From assembly GCA_002423895.1 (NCBI GenBank), contig DIOL01000025.1, positions 80,383-127,377 of the forward strand: DNA of 46,995 bases. Reading direction: 5' to 3'. A model generated the notes under the pieces. The model saw nothing but the letters and a program-made list of their open reading frames with translations, had not been told where the DNA came from and did no database searches. The DNA comes from Bacteroidales bacterium UBA5515 (GTDB lineage Bacteria > Bacteroidota > Bacteroidia > Bacteroidales > P3). Shown in pieces: positions 35,731-44,322 of the stretch (the first letter of the stretch is position 1; every line of letters begins with the position of its first letter). A program made the position numbers and the translations under genes.

Positions 35731-36918
35731 TTATGCTTTTGATTTCCTTCTTTTAATTTCTGATTCTATTAATCGCAATTCACGAGAGGTTTGTCCTTTT
35801 ACTGATGAATTTTCTTCTGCTCTTCGGAAAAGATATGGCATCATTGTTTTAACTGCTCCATAAGGAACATATTTTGCAACATTATATCCTTTCTCTGCAA
35901 CATTATATGTTATATGATCGCTCATTCCATAAAGCTGTGCGAAATAAATTGAAGGGTGATTTAATGGAAGATTCTTTTCTTCAATTAATCTTGCTAATAA
36001 GTCAGTGCTTTCTTCATTATGAGTTGCTACCATAAAGTCAATTGTATCAATATTATCAACTAAATAATGAATAATTGCATTATAATCTCTATCTGTTGAA
36101 GCTTTGTCTGGCTGAATTGGTGATGGATACCCCATTTCTTTTGCTCTTGCTCTTTCTTTTTCCATATATGCTCCACGAACAATCTTTAAACCAAACTTAA
36201 CTCCATTCTCCAATGCAATTTGATGATGTGCTTTCAAAGAGTTTATTGATTTATGGCAATACATTTGATAAGTGTTTTGAACTATTGCTTTTTCTTTATT
36301 GTACCTCTTCATAAATTCTAAAAACAAATCATCCAAAACTGGTTGAATCCAAGTTTCTTCTGCATCCACAAGCACAGGGACACCAAGCTCATAACCTTTT
36401 TTGAAAACAGATTCTACTCTATTATATACTCTTTGGTATTCCTTTGTTTCTTCTTTAGTCAGTTCTTCTTTTGCACTAAGTTTTACTAATAGATCAAATC
36501 GAGCAATTCCTGTAATTTTAAATACACTAAAAGGAGTATTGTCATTTGCTTTGGCATAATCAATTGTTTTAAGGACTTCATTGCAAACATTGTCAAAAAG
36601 TTCATCTTCTTCCTCTCCTTCAGCTGCAAAATCTAATATTGAATGCACATTTCTTTCAGAAAGTTTATCAATTGTTTTGGAGCAATCTTCAATAGTTCTT
36701 CCTCCAACAAAGAATTTATAAATTGTTTTGCGTATAATTCCTTCAATAGGGAAATGGATTGAAAAAGCAAACTTAACTAAGTTTTTACCAATTTTCACCA
36801 TAAAAGAGTTATTCATTACCTTAAACAATAAATAAGCTTCTCTTAATTGTGCATTAGTTTTGTTTCTAAAAGCTATCTCATAATTTGAGAAATCAATAGT
36901 TTTTTTACTTAATTCCAT
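35731..36918 (-). CDS. Proline dehydrogenase
   Basis: FAD-dependent oxidation of proline to pyrroline-5-carboxylate. The 395 residues form a mono-functional proDH (no aldehyde dehydrogenase domain). Family motifs: VLVDAEETWIQPV, GLKIVRGAYMEKERARAKEMGYPSPIQ, DFMVATHNEEST, YFAQLYGMSDHITYNVA, KYVPYG and the C-terminal RRAEENSSVKGQTSRELRL. The long upstream helical part is usual for Bacteroidota versions. It lies about 200 bp upstream of arcA in the same direction, with a TAATTTTG -7 box before its start. Confidence 0.95.
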   Translation of the reverse strand: MELSKKTIDFSNYEIAFRNKTNAQLREAYLLFKVMNNSFMVKIGKNLVKFAFSIHFPIEGIIRKTIYKFFVGGRTIEDCSKTIDKLSERNVHSILDFAAEGEEEDELFDNVCNEVLKTIDYAKANDNTPFSVFKITGIARFDLLVKLSAKEELTKEETKEYQRVYNRVESVFKKGYELGVPVLVDAEETWIQPVLDDLFLEFMKRYNKEKAIVQNTYQMYCHKSINSLKAHHQIALENGVKFGLKIVRGAYMEKERARAKEMGYPSPIQPDKASTDRDYNAIIHYLVDNIDTIDFMVATHNEESTDLLARLIEEKNLPLNHPSIYFAQLYGMSDHITYNVAEKGYNVAKYVPYGAVKTMMPYLFRRAEENSSVKGQTSRELRLIESEIKRRKSKA

Positions 36919-37098
36919 AAGCTGTTATCAATAAAGTTTATAATTATTTACTGCAAAATTAAAAAGTTTTCTGACTTAAAGACTAAAATTAGGAATAGTT
37001 TTTCTCAGAAAATATAATTTATTTCAAGCAAATGACGAAATCATTATTAATTAAGCATTTAATAAGTCAAATAAATATAATTTGAGAACCAAAATTAT

Positions 37099-38805
37099 TT
37101 ATACAGGAATTGAGGATATAAGTTTTTTAGTGTACTGAGTTTGAGGATTTGCATAAATTGAGTCAGCTTCACCCTCTTCAACAATATTTCCCTTTTGCAT
37201 AACAATCATTCTATCAGACATATATTTAACAACAGACAAATCGTGAGAAATAAATATGTAAGTAAAACCAAAATCGTTTTTTAAATCATTAAGTAAATTC
37301 AAAACTTGAGCTTGAACTGAAACATCTAAAGCCGAAACACTTTCATCGCAAATAATAATCTTAGGCTCCAAAGCCAATGAACGAGCAATACCTATTCTTT
37401 GTCTTTGTCCACCTGAAAACTGATGAGGATATCTATCATATTGTGAAGAATCAAGTCCAACCTTATCTAAAAGAGAAATAACCCTTTTTTTCCTTTCTTT
37501 TGCGTTTGAGTAAATATTATGAACAATCAAAGGTTCTTCAATTGCTTGACCAATTGTCAAACGAGGATTTAAGGAAGAATATGGATCTTGGAATATTATT
37601 TGAATATCTTTTCTTATATTTCTTAATTCTTCTCCTTTAATTTCGTTTAAAAGCTTGCCATCAAACTCAATTTGTCCATTTGCTGAATCAATTAATTGTA
37701 AAATTGCTCTTCCAATAGTTGTTTTACCACAACCACTTTCACCAACAAGACCTAAGGTTTCACCCTTATAAACATCGAAACTAACCTTATTTACTGCAAC
37801 ATTTTTTTTCTTAATCTTTCCAAACAAGTTTTTCTGAACAACATACTCAACTGATAAATCCTTAACCCTTAGTAATGGTTCTTGAGAATAGAGCTGGAAG
37901 TGATTCTCTTGTCTTTGCTCTTTTGTAATTAAAATTTCCTCTTGAGCATTATTATTCAAAAAATCTGAAACAGTAAGCAATCTCTTTGGTCTTTCTTCTA
38001 TTGGAGGGCGAGATGCAAGCAAACCTTTTGTGTAGGAATGCTGTGGATTATAAAAAACATCATTCACATCACCCTTTTCAACAATTTCTCCTTTATAAAG
38101 AACAATAACCCTATCGGCAATCTGTTTAATTACGCCCAAATCGTGAGTAATAAATAAAACACCTATTCCATATTTCTTTTGAATGGACTTTAGCAATTCC
38201 AAAATTGTTTTTTGAACAGTAACATCCAAAGCTGTTGTTGGCTCATCAGCAATAAGTAAGTCTGGATTGCAGCTTAAAGCCATTGCAATCATAACTCTTT
38301 GCTTTTGTCCTCCAGAAAGTTCAAAAGGATAGCTATTATAAATTCTTTCAATATCAGGCAATAATACTTCCTTAAAAAGCTCCAAAACTCTTTGTTTAGC
38401 TTTGCTTTTTGTTGTTTTAATATGAAGAAGAATCATTTCCATAACCTGATTGCCACATTTCTGAACAGGATTTAGAGCAGTCATAGGTTCTTGAAAAATC
38501 ATAGCAACCTTATCTCCTCTAAAAGATTGGTATTCCTTTTCACTCAATAAAGTTAAATCAATAGGTCTATCCTCATTTTCATAAAAAAGAATCTTTCCTT
38601 CATTGATTTTAGAATATTTCTCAGGTAAAAGTCCCATAATTGCCAAAGAAGAAACACTTTTCCCTGAGCCACTTTCTCCAACCAAACCTACAATTTCACC
38701 TTTATTGATAGAAAAATCAATACCTTTAACAACTTCAAACCATTGTTTTTGGCGAAGAAATGAAATTTTTAAATTTTCTACTTGAATAAGTTTTTGGTCT
38801 GGCAT
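37099..38805 (-). CDS. Fused oligopeptide ABC transporter ATPase (DppD-DppF type)
   Basis: 568-residue protein with two ABC domains, equivalent to DppD/OppD and DppF/OppF fused into one chain. N-terminal half: Walker A GESGSGKSVSSL, LSGGQKQRVMIAMAL and Walker B DLLIADEPTTALD. C-terminal half: GESGCGKTTIGRAI, FSGGQRQRIGIARSL and IICDESVSALD. The oligopeptide transporter C-terminal region RPPIEERPKRLLTV follows the first domain. It energises a peptide permease whose membrane and binding subunits are not in the window. It has its own upstream -7 box (plus-strand CAAAGATA at 38826-38833). Confidence 0.93.
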   Translation of the reverse strand: MPDQKLIQVENLKISFLRQKQWFEVVKGIDFSINKGEIVGLVGESGSGKSVSSLAIMGLLPEKYSKINEGKILFYENEDRPIDLTLLSEKEYQSFRGDKVAMIFQEPMTALNPVQKCGNQVMEMILLHIKTTKSKAKQRVLELFKEVLLPDIERIYNSYPFELSGGQKQRVMIAMALSCNPDLLIADEPTTALDVTVQKTILELLKSIQKKYGIGVLFITHDLGVIKQIADRVIVLYKGEIVEKGDVNDVFYNPQHSYTKGLLASRPPIEERPKRLLTVSDFLNNNAQEEILITKEQRQENHFQLYSQEPLLRVKDLSVEYVVQKNLFGKIKKKNVAVNKVSFDVYKGETLGLVGESGCGKTTIGRAILQLIDSANGQIEFDGKLLNEIKGEELRNIRKDIQIIFQDPYSSLNPRLTIGQAIEEPLIVHNIYSNAKERKKRVISLLDKVGLDSSQYDRYPHQFSGGQRQRIGIARSLALEPKIIICDESVSALDVSVQAQVLNLLNDLKNDFGFTYIFISHDLSVVKYMSDRMIVMQKGNIVEEGEADSIYANPQTQYTKKLISSIPV

Positions 38806-38915
38806 AAATAAAGTTTAAGTATGTGCAAAGATAAATAAAAGTTTTATTTTGCAATATAAATATATGTTGAATTCAAGCTATTTCAAGAAAAATTGCAGAA
38901 AAAAGTAGAAAAAAA

Positions 38916-38946
38916 TTTGCAGGTTTAAAAAAATATAGTACTTTTG
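38916..38946 (+). promoter_or_regulatory. Promoter of the first tRNA-Gln gene
   Basis: TTTG (38916-38919), 19 bp, TACTTTTG (38939-38946): complete Bacteroidetes-type promoter. The predicted transcription start lies roughly 20 bp before the tRNA. Confidence 0.75.
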
Positions 38947-38971
38947 CAACCTCAATTTAAACGAAACTGAT

Positions 38972-39042
38972 TGTCCCGTGGTGTAATGGTAACACATATG
39001 ATTTTGGTTCATACATTCCAAGTTCGAGCCTTGGCGGGATAA
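38972..39042 (+). tRNA. tRNA-Gln (anticodon UUG)
   Basis: 71-nt tRNA. Acceptor TGTCCCG pairs with CGGGATA (one G-U), discriminator A, CCA not encoded. The anticodon loop TTTTGGT gives UUG. Followed within 10 bp by a perfect terminator hairpin. Confidence 0.95.
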
Positions 39043-39048
39043 CAAAAG

Positions 39049-39080
39049 AAAAAAGTCAAAGTATTAACTTTGACTTTTTT
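39049..39080 (+). terminator. Terminator between the two tRNA-Gln genes
   Basis: Perfect 13-bp stem AAAAAAGTCAAAG (39049-39061) and CTTTGACTTTTTT (39068-39080) with a six-base loop; the T run forms the end of the stem. Confidence 0.85.
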
Positions 39081-39096
39081 CTTATTACATATTTAA

Positions 39097-39167
39097 TGTC
39101 CTGTGGTGTAATGGTAACACAGATGATTCTGGTTCATTTATTCTGGGTTCGAATCCTAGCAGGATAA
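39097..39167 (+). tRNA. tRNA-Gln (anticodon CUG)
   Basis: 71-nt tRNA close in sequence to the first. Acceptor TGTCCTG pairs with CAGGATA, discriminator A, CCA not encoded. The anticodon loop TTCTGGT gives CUG. Only 16 bp separate it from the preceding terminator, and no promoter is visible there. Confidence 0.95.
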
Positions 39168-39178
39168 CTAATAATAAT

Positions 39179-39213
39179 GCCGAACTATTAATTACAATAG
39201 TTCGGCTTTATTA
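39179..39213 (+). terminator. Terminator after the second tRNA-Gln
   Basis: Stem GCCGAACTAT (39179-39188) and ATAGTTCGGC (39197-39206) followed by TTTATTATT. Confidence 0.85.
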
Positions 39214-39330
39214 TTGTAGGTATTTGCACAACCTAAGAACAACATCTATCAATTTTTAATTTATGATTTTTAACTCTTAATTATTTTTCTTATTTTTGTT
39301 CTTTATTACGAATAATAATTTTTCAAAGGC

Positions 39331-39771
39331 ATGAAAAAGGAGGATAAGTTAAGCATTGAGATTATTTCTATGAAAAATGAAACTGAAATTGAAAGACCAA
39401 TGTTTCCTTTTGGTTTGAGTGCTGGTTTTCCATCTCCTGCAATGGATTTTGAAGATATAGGTATTGACCTTAACAAACATATTATCAAACACCCCTACTC
39501 AACTTATTTTGGTAGAGTAAGTGGAGATTCAATGAAGGATAGTGGTATTAATGATGGTGATTTGTTGGTTATTGACAAGAGTATAGATTTTGTTGATAAT
39601 AAGATTGTTGTTTGTTTTATTGATGGAGAATATACACTAAAGAGATTTCAAAAAGATAAAGAAGGAGCTTGGCTTTTCCCTTCAAATGAAAAATATCCTC
39701 CAAAAAGAGTTACTGAAGACAATGAATTTATTATTTGGGGTGTTGTTACTTTTGTTATAAAGGCTTTCTAA
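39331..39771 (+). CDS. umuD: UmuD-like SOS protein (S24 peptidase)
   Basis: 146-residue self-cleaving protein of the LexA/UmuD family; the processed form activates the Y-family polymerase. The cleavage site is A31-G32 (GLSAGFPSP), the nucleophile S67 (SGDSMKD) and the general base K104 (YTLKRF). The 37-residue spacing of Ser and Lys equals that of E. coli UmuD. There is no DNA-binding domain, so it is UmuD rather than LexA. The umuC gene follows after 11 bp. SOS control is likely by analogy, but I could not recognise an operator upstream. Confidence 0.93.
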   Translation: MKKEDKLSIEIISMKNETEIERPMFPFGLSAGFPSPAMDFEDIGIDLNKHIIKHPYSTYFGRVSGDSMKDSGINDGDLLVIDKSIDFVDNKIVVCFIDGEYTLKRFQKDKEGAWLFPSNEKYPPKRVTEDNEFIIWGVVTFVIKAF

Positions 39772-39782
39772 ATAGATAAATT

Positions 39783-41042
39783 ATGTTTGCTCTAATTGAT
39801 TGTAATAATTTCTTTGCTTCATGTCAAAGAGTCTTTAGGCCTGATTTGAAAAACAAGCCAATTATTGTGCTTTCAAATAACGATGGCTGTGTAATTGCTC
39901 GAAGCAATGAAGCTAAGGCTATTGGAATTAAGATGGGACAACCTTTGTTTGAGTGTAAGACTTTGGTGGATAAATATTCTATAGAGGTATTTTCGAGTAA
40001 TTATGCACTCTATGGAGATATGAGCAACAGAGTTTTTTCTTTGATTAAGGAGTATTTACCAATGATGGAAGTATATAGTATTGATGAAGCTTTTTTCCAT
40101 ATAGAAGATTCTAATAATATAGATTTAGATGAGTTTGGAAGAGAGATTGTAAAGAAAATTCAAAAATGTACAGGTATACCTATAAGCATTGGATTTGCTC
40201 CAACAAAGTCTTTGGCTAAGGTTGCTAATAAAATAGCTAAGAAATTTCCTCAAAGAACAATGGGAACTTACGTAATTGACAGCACAGAAAAACAAAAAAA
40301 AGCTTTAAAATGGACTAAGGTTGAAGATGTTTGGGGAATAGGAAGAAGATATTCAAAAAAACTTATTGAGTCAGGAATTAAGAATGCTTTGGACTTTACA
40401 ATGATTGAGGATAGTTGGGTTAAAAAATTTATGTCAGTTGTTGGTTTGAGATTAAAGCAGGATTTGAAAGGAATACCAACAATTGAAATTGAAGATTTAA
40501 GACCAAAGAAAACAATTGCAACAACACGTTCTTTTGAAACCACATGTACAGAATTTGAAGATATAAAAGAAAGAATTGTTACTTTTGCTGTTGTATGTGC
40601 TGAAAAGTTACGAAAACAAAAATCATTTGCAGGAACAATTATGGTTTTCCTTCATAGCAATTTCCACAACAAAACTCAAGAACAATATTCTAAAAGCTAT
40701 GTATATAAATTGCCCTTTGCAACCAATAGCTCCATTGAATTAGCAAAATTTGCAATTGAGGCATTAGAAAAAATATTTATTAAAGGCTATAATTATAAGA
40801 AGGCAGGAGTTGTGGTTATGGATTTAGAACCTATGGATAATTTTCAATACACCCTGTTTCAAGCTTCTAATCCAACGCATCAAAAACTAATGTCCTCAGT
40901 AGATTATTTAAATTCGACTTACGGATATCAAAAAGTTAGACTTGCTTCCCAATCTCCAGGTAGAGTTTGGAAAATGAATCAAGAAAGATTATCTCCTCAA
41001 TACACCACAAAATTAGATGAAATTATTATTGTAAAAGCTTAG
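39783..41042 (+). CDS. umuC: UmuC-like Y-family DNA polymerase V subunit
   Basis: 419-residue error-prone polymerase for translesion synthesis. The catalytic palm has FALIDCNNFFASCQRVFRP and VYSIDEAFFHIED; SNNDGCVIARSNEAKAIGIKMG is the UmuC finger motif; GIGRRYSKKLIESGIKNALD is the helix-hairpin-helix. The C-terminal DUF4113-like tail (AGVVVMDLEPMDNFQYTLF, ending SPQYTTKLDEII) is present. It forms an operon with umuD. The gene ends before a perfect bidirectional hairpin. Confidence 0.95.
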   Translation: MFALIDCNNFFASCQRVFRPDLKNKPIIVLSNNDGCVIARSNEAKAIGIKMGQPLFECKTLVDKYSIEVFSSNYALYGDMSNRVFSLIKEYLPMMEVYSIDEAFFHIEDSNNIDLDEFGREIVKKIQKCTGIPISIGFAPTKSLAKVANKIAKKFPQRTMGTYVIDSTEKQKKALKWTKVEDVWGIGRRYSKKLIESGIKNALDFTMIEDSWVKKFMSVVGLRLKQDLKGIPTIEIEDLRPKKTIATTRSFETTCTEFEDIKERIVTFAVVCAEKLRKQKSFAGTIMVFLHSNFHNKTQEQYSKSYVYKLPFATNSSIELAKFAIEALEKIFIKGYNYKKAGVVVMDLEPMDNFQYTLFQASNPTHQKLMSSVDYLNSTYGYQKVRLASQSPGRVWKMNQERLSPQYTTKLDEIIIVKA

Positions 41043-41097
41043 TTTAATTCAAAAATAAAATCTGAAAAACAAAAAAAATAAATCATTACTCTTTCAT

Positions 41098-41138
41098 AAA
41101 ATAGGTTGACACATTTTAACAAAGTGTCAACCTATTTT
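41098..41138. terminator. Bidirectional terminator between convergent genes
   Basis: Perfect 15-bp stem AAAATAGGTTGACAC (41098-41112) and GTGTCAACCTATTTT (41124-41138), 11-base loop, between umuC and the LRR gene. A/T runs flank both ends. Confidence 0.85.
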
Positions 41139-41166
41139 AGTACTAAAAAAAATATATTGGATATAA

Positions 41167-42969
41167 TTATTGAATTATTAATTTCTTAAAAGTCTTTTGA
41201 TTATTTGTTTTTAGAGCTATAGTATATATTCCTTTTGATAATGTGCTCAAGTCAATATTATGTTCTCTTTCACTTGGATTTAAATTGTAGGTTATCAATA
41301 ATCTTCCTTGTATATCAAAAACTTCTATAAATGTATTCTCAATTATAGACTCTGAACTCAAAATAAATCTTCCATTATTTGGATTTGGATATATCTTTAT
41401 TTCTTTGTTTTGACTCTCTACATCTTCGATTCCAATAAATGTTTTACAATAAACTTCTGTCATTTGGCTAAAGCAATTGCCCATTGCAGCCCTAACTTTA
41501 TAACAATATCTTGTTCCACTTATTAAATTACTATCAATATAGGATGCTTGTAAATTATATATTTGAGTTACTAAAGCTATTAAAGTATCATTTCTATATA
41601 CTTCATAATTTTCAGAATATCCTAACCAAGTAACTTCAATATAGCTATCATGCAAGTTTACAAACATATTAAATGGTTTTACAAGTTCTGGAACAACGAA
41701 AAGATTTAGCTTAATAATACTATCACAACCATCTACTCTTGATAAATTTTGAGTATATATTCCCGAAGTGTCAGCTATAAAATTAAAACCATATTGATTA
41801 TAGTTTTCTCCATTGCAAATTATATCTGAATATTCTGTTATTATATCATTAATTCCTCTAATGTTTGTAAAATTGCTCCAATAGTTTGCTGATTGATAAA
41901 ATGAATTATAACCACAAGGGACAATAACTAAAACTGATGCAGCAACTCCAGTAAAAGAATTATTTCTAATTATTGGAGGATTTAAAGCATAAGAATATAT
42001 TGTATCTAATTCAAGACAACCTGCAAAGGCAGAAACTCCTATTGAATCTAAAGAAGAAGGGAGTTTAATTGAAGTAATTATTGAGTTATTGAAAGTATTA
42101 TTACCAATAGTTTGAAGATAATCTGGCAAATTTATTGAACTTAACTGAGAACAATAACTAAACACACTATGCCCCAATTTTAAAAGTGAATTAGGAAGAT
42201 TAACTGATGTTAAAGAAGAGCAATTAGAAAAAGCTCCATATCCAATTGTTGTGAGTGAATTTGAAAAATTAATTGAAGATATTCCACTACATTTGTAAAA
42301 AGCATTATCTCCTATCGTTTGTAATGAATTTGAAAATGTTATTGATGTTAAGCCTGAACATTCATTGAATGCATAACTATTTATTGTAGTAAGTCCATTA
42401 GGGAAAGAGATTGAGGTTAATCCTATACATTTATCAAAAGAATAATAACCTATTGAAGTAATTGAATCAGGAATAATAATTGAAGTTAGAGTACTACATT
42501 TTTTGAAAGCGTAATCACCAATTGAAATCAGAGAGTTTGGTAAAGAAATTGAATCAAGAGAAATACAATTGTTAAATGAAGAATTTCCTATTGATTTCAG
42601 CGAATTTGAAATGCTTACTTTATTAAGATTAGTACAATTATAAAAAGCATCTACACCTATTGATAGTATTGAATTAGGTAAAAAAACTACTCTTATTGCA
42701 TTACATCCTGAAAAAGCTTGATTTCCAACAGCCCTAACAGAATAGTTTATTTGATTATTAACAACATTACTTGGTATAATAACAGTATCAGTTGGATAAA
42801 TACTATAAAAAGGGGCAGAAACATTTTGATGTGTTACCTCTACATAGTTATTTACATTATCTATTATATTAAAATAGATTGTATTTGTTCCTGATTGAAC
42901 AGCAAAATCGTAAGCTTGTAAACTCAATGGAATTGAAAACAAGAATAGAATTAATAATAATTTTTTCAT
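41167..42969 (-). CDS. BspA-type leucine-rich repeat surface protein with T9SS sorting domain
   Basis: 600-residue secreted protein. A signal peptide (MKKLLLILFLFSIPLSLQA) is followed by about 11 LRR_5/BspA-type repeats of about 23 residues (about 58-330) built on SIGxxAFxxC, for example ISIGDYAFKKCSTLTSI. Then come a fibronectin III-like domain (about 435-510) and a type A T9SS C-terminal domain: IKIYPNPNNGRFIL, VFDIQGRLLITY, LSKGIYTIAL, ending KTFKKLIIQ. BspA-like proteins bind host or bacterial surfaces, so an adhesion role is likely. The start is unusually well marked: GGAGGG lies just upstream of the ATG, rare in this phylum. Confidence 0.9.
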   Translation of the reverse strand: MKKLLLILFLFSIPLSLQAYDFAVQSGTNTIYFNIIDNVNNYVEVTHQNVSAPFYSIYPTDTVIIPSNVVNNQINYSVRAVGNQAFSGCNAIRVVFLPNSILSIGVDAFYNCTNLNKVSISNSLKSIGNSSFNNCISLDSISLPNSLISIGDYAFKKCSTLTSIIIPDSITSIGYYSFDKCIGLTSISFPNGLTTINSYAFNECSGLTSITFSNSLQTIGDNAFYKCSGISSINFSNSLTTIGYGAFSNCSSLTSVNLPNSLLKLGHSVFSYCSQLSSINLPDYLQTIGNNTFNNSIITSIKLPSSLDSIGVSAFAGCLELDTIYSYALNPPIIRNNSFTGVAASVLVIVPCGYNSFYQSANYWSNFTNIRGINDIITEYSDIICNGENYNQYGFNFIADTSGIYTQNLSRVDGCDSIIKLNLFVVPELVKPFNMFVNLHDSYIEVTWLGYSENYEVYRNDTLIALVTQIYNLQASYIDSNLISGTRYCYKVRAAMGNCFSQMTEVYCKTFIGIEDVESQNKEIKIYPNPNNGRFILSSESIIENTFIEVFDIQGRLLITYNLNPSEREHNIDLSTLSKGIYTIALKTNNQKTFKKLIIQ

Positions 42970-42972
42970 AGC

Positions 42973-42982
42973 ACCCTCCTTT
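42973..42982 (-). promoter_or_regulatory. Strong Shine-Dalgarno of the LRR protein gene
   Basis: Minus strand AAGGAGGGTGCTATG places a consensus GGAGG about seven bases before the ATG at 42969. None of the neighbouring starts I inspected shows a comparable match. Confidence 0.6.
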
Positions 42983-43282
42983 TTGATTTATTATTAAACA
43001 AAAATAATAAATCTTGACAAAATTTGCAAGTTTTTGAAGGTTTATTTTTAGTTAAATGATTATTCTATATCTCAATATAAAAAATTAAGATTATTTCTAT
43101 TTTGCTTTTTTACCACATCAATAAATACTAAAATTTTGGTAAGTATAAGATATGAGAATATTTGCGAAACAAATATTAAATAAGAGTAAAAAACAATCTT
43201 AAGATTGGTAGTTTGCAATAAACTAACTAACTTTGCAAAAATTTTAAAAGAGAAAATAATACAAATATAAAATTCAAACAAA
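42983..43282. other. Intergenic region between divergent LRR and ptb genes
   Basis: About 300 bp of AT-rich sequence. A TAACTTTG -7 box for ptb lies at 43228-43235. A short minus-strand open frame covers most of it but has no family resemblance or start signal; I see no other feature. Confidence 0.6.
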
Positions 43283-44188
43283 ATGATTACAAAATTAGAT
43301 CAAATTATTGAAGCTGTAAAGCAAAAAGGAAAGAAAAGATTAGTTGCTGCTTATGCAAACGATTCTCATACAATTGGAGCTACATCAATGGCTATAGATT
43401 TAGGAATTATTGAAGCTACATTAGTTGGAGATATTGAAACAATTAAAAAAGTATGTCAAGAAGAAGGAATTGATGTAAATAAATACAAATTGGTTCAAGA
43501 AGCAAATGAACAAGCTGCAGCAAATTTAGCAGTTAAACTTATTAACGAAGGAGAAGGAGATTTCTTAATGAAAGGTCTTTGCACAACTGACAAATATATG
43601 CGTGCAATCTTAAATAAAGAAAGTGGACTTATGCCAGGGGGTAAAGCTGTTTTATCTCACGTTGCTGTTTTTGAAGTTCCAACTTATCATAAACTTTTAA
43701 TTACTTCTGACGTTGCAGTTATTCCTGCTCCAGATTTTAAACAAAAAGTTGCTATTACTAACTATGTAATTAATACTGCAAAAGTTCTTCAAAACCCTAA
43801 TCCAAAAGTTGCTCTTATTGCTGCAACAGAACAAGTTTCTGTAGGTATGCCAGCTTGCGTTGATGCTGCTGTTATTGCTGCTATGGGAAATAGAGGTCAA
43901 ATTAAAGGAGCTATTATTGATGGGCCACTTGCAATGGACGTTGCTATTGACAAAGAAAGTGTTCAAATCAAAAAACTTAAAGGTGAAGTTCCAGGAGATG
44001 CTGACTGTTTAGTATTCCCTAACATTGAAGCAGGAAACGTATTCTATAAAACATCTACTAAATTTGCTGGAGCAGAATTAGCAGCTATGGTTGTTGGAGC
44101 AAAAGTTCCTTGTGTTTTATCTTCAAGAGGCGATTCAACAAAAACAAAAATGTATTCAATAGCTCTTGCAGCTCTTTCTTGCAAGTAA
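43283..44188 (+). CDS. ptb: Phosphate butyryltransferase
   Basis: Transfers the acyl group of butyryl-CoA to phosphate (or the reverse), the step before butyrate kinase. The 301 residues belong to the PTA/PTB family: TIGATSMAIDLGIIEATLVGD, FLMKGLCTTDKYMRAILN, LLITSDVAVIPAPD, GAIIDGPLAMDVAI, VFPNIEAGNVFYKT and LSSRGDSTKTKMYSIALA. Length and SRGDS-type end favour phosphate butyryltransferase over phosphotransacetylase, but acyl specificity cannot be read with certainty. No butyrate kinase gene is adjacent: a terminator and then an unrelated TPR gene follow. A TAACTTTG -7 box lies about 48 bp upstream. Confidence 0.9.
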   Translation: MITKLDQIIEAVKQKGKKRLVAAYANDSHTIGATSMAIDLGIIEATLVGDIETIKKVCQEEGIDVNKYKLVQEANEQAAANLAVKLINEGEGDFLMKGLCTTDKYMRAILNKESGLMPGGKAVLSHVAVFEVPTYHKLLITSDVAVIPAPDFKQKVAITNYVINTAKVLQNPNPKVALIAATEQVSVGMPACVDAAVIAAMGNRGQIKGAIIDGPLAMDVAIDKESVQIKKLKGEVPGDADCLVFPNIEAGNVFYKTSTKFAGAELAAMVVGAKVPCVLSSRGDSTKTKMYSIALAALSCK

Positions 44189-44212
44189 GAATAAAGATAA
44201 TCAAATAAAATC

Positions 44213-44250
44213 AAAAAAGCTTTAAGACTAATTGTCTTAAGGCTTTTTTT
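44213..44250 (+). terminator. Terminator after ptb
   Basis: Stem AAGCTTTAAGAC (44217-44228) and GTCTTAAGGCTT (44234-44245) with one G-U pair, followed by TTTTTT. Confidence 0.85.
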
Positions 44251-44293
44251 GTTTCTTGTAATGCAAATAATATAGCATTATAATTTAATTATG

Positions 44294-44301
44294 TATCTTT
44301 G
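44294..44301 (+). promoter_or_regulatory. Predicted -7 box for the TPR gene
   Basis: TATCTTTG 21 bp before the ATG at 44323; it overlaps the alternative TTG start at 44299, which is therefore unlikely. Confidence 0.5.
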
Positions 44302-44322
44302 TGCTTACTCAAAATCAATATT

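Noticed and set aside
43072..43281. Small minus-strand gene in the ptb upstream region
   Set aside because: Covers the predicted ptb -7 box, has no recognisable family or start signal and an AT-driven composition.
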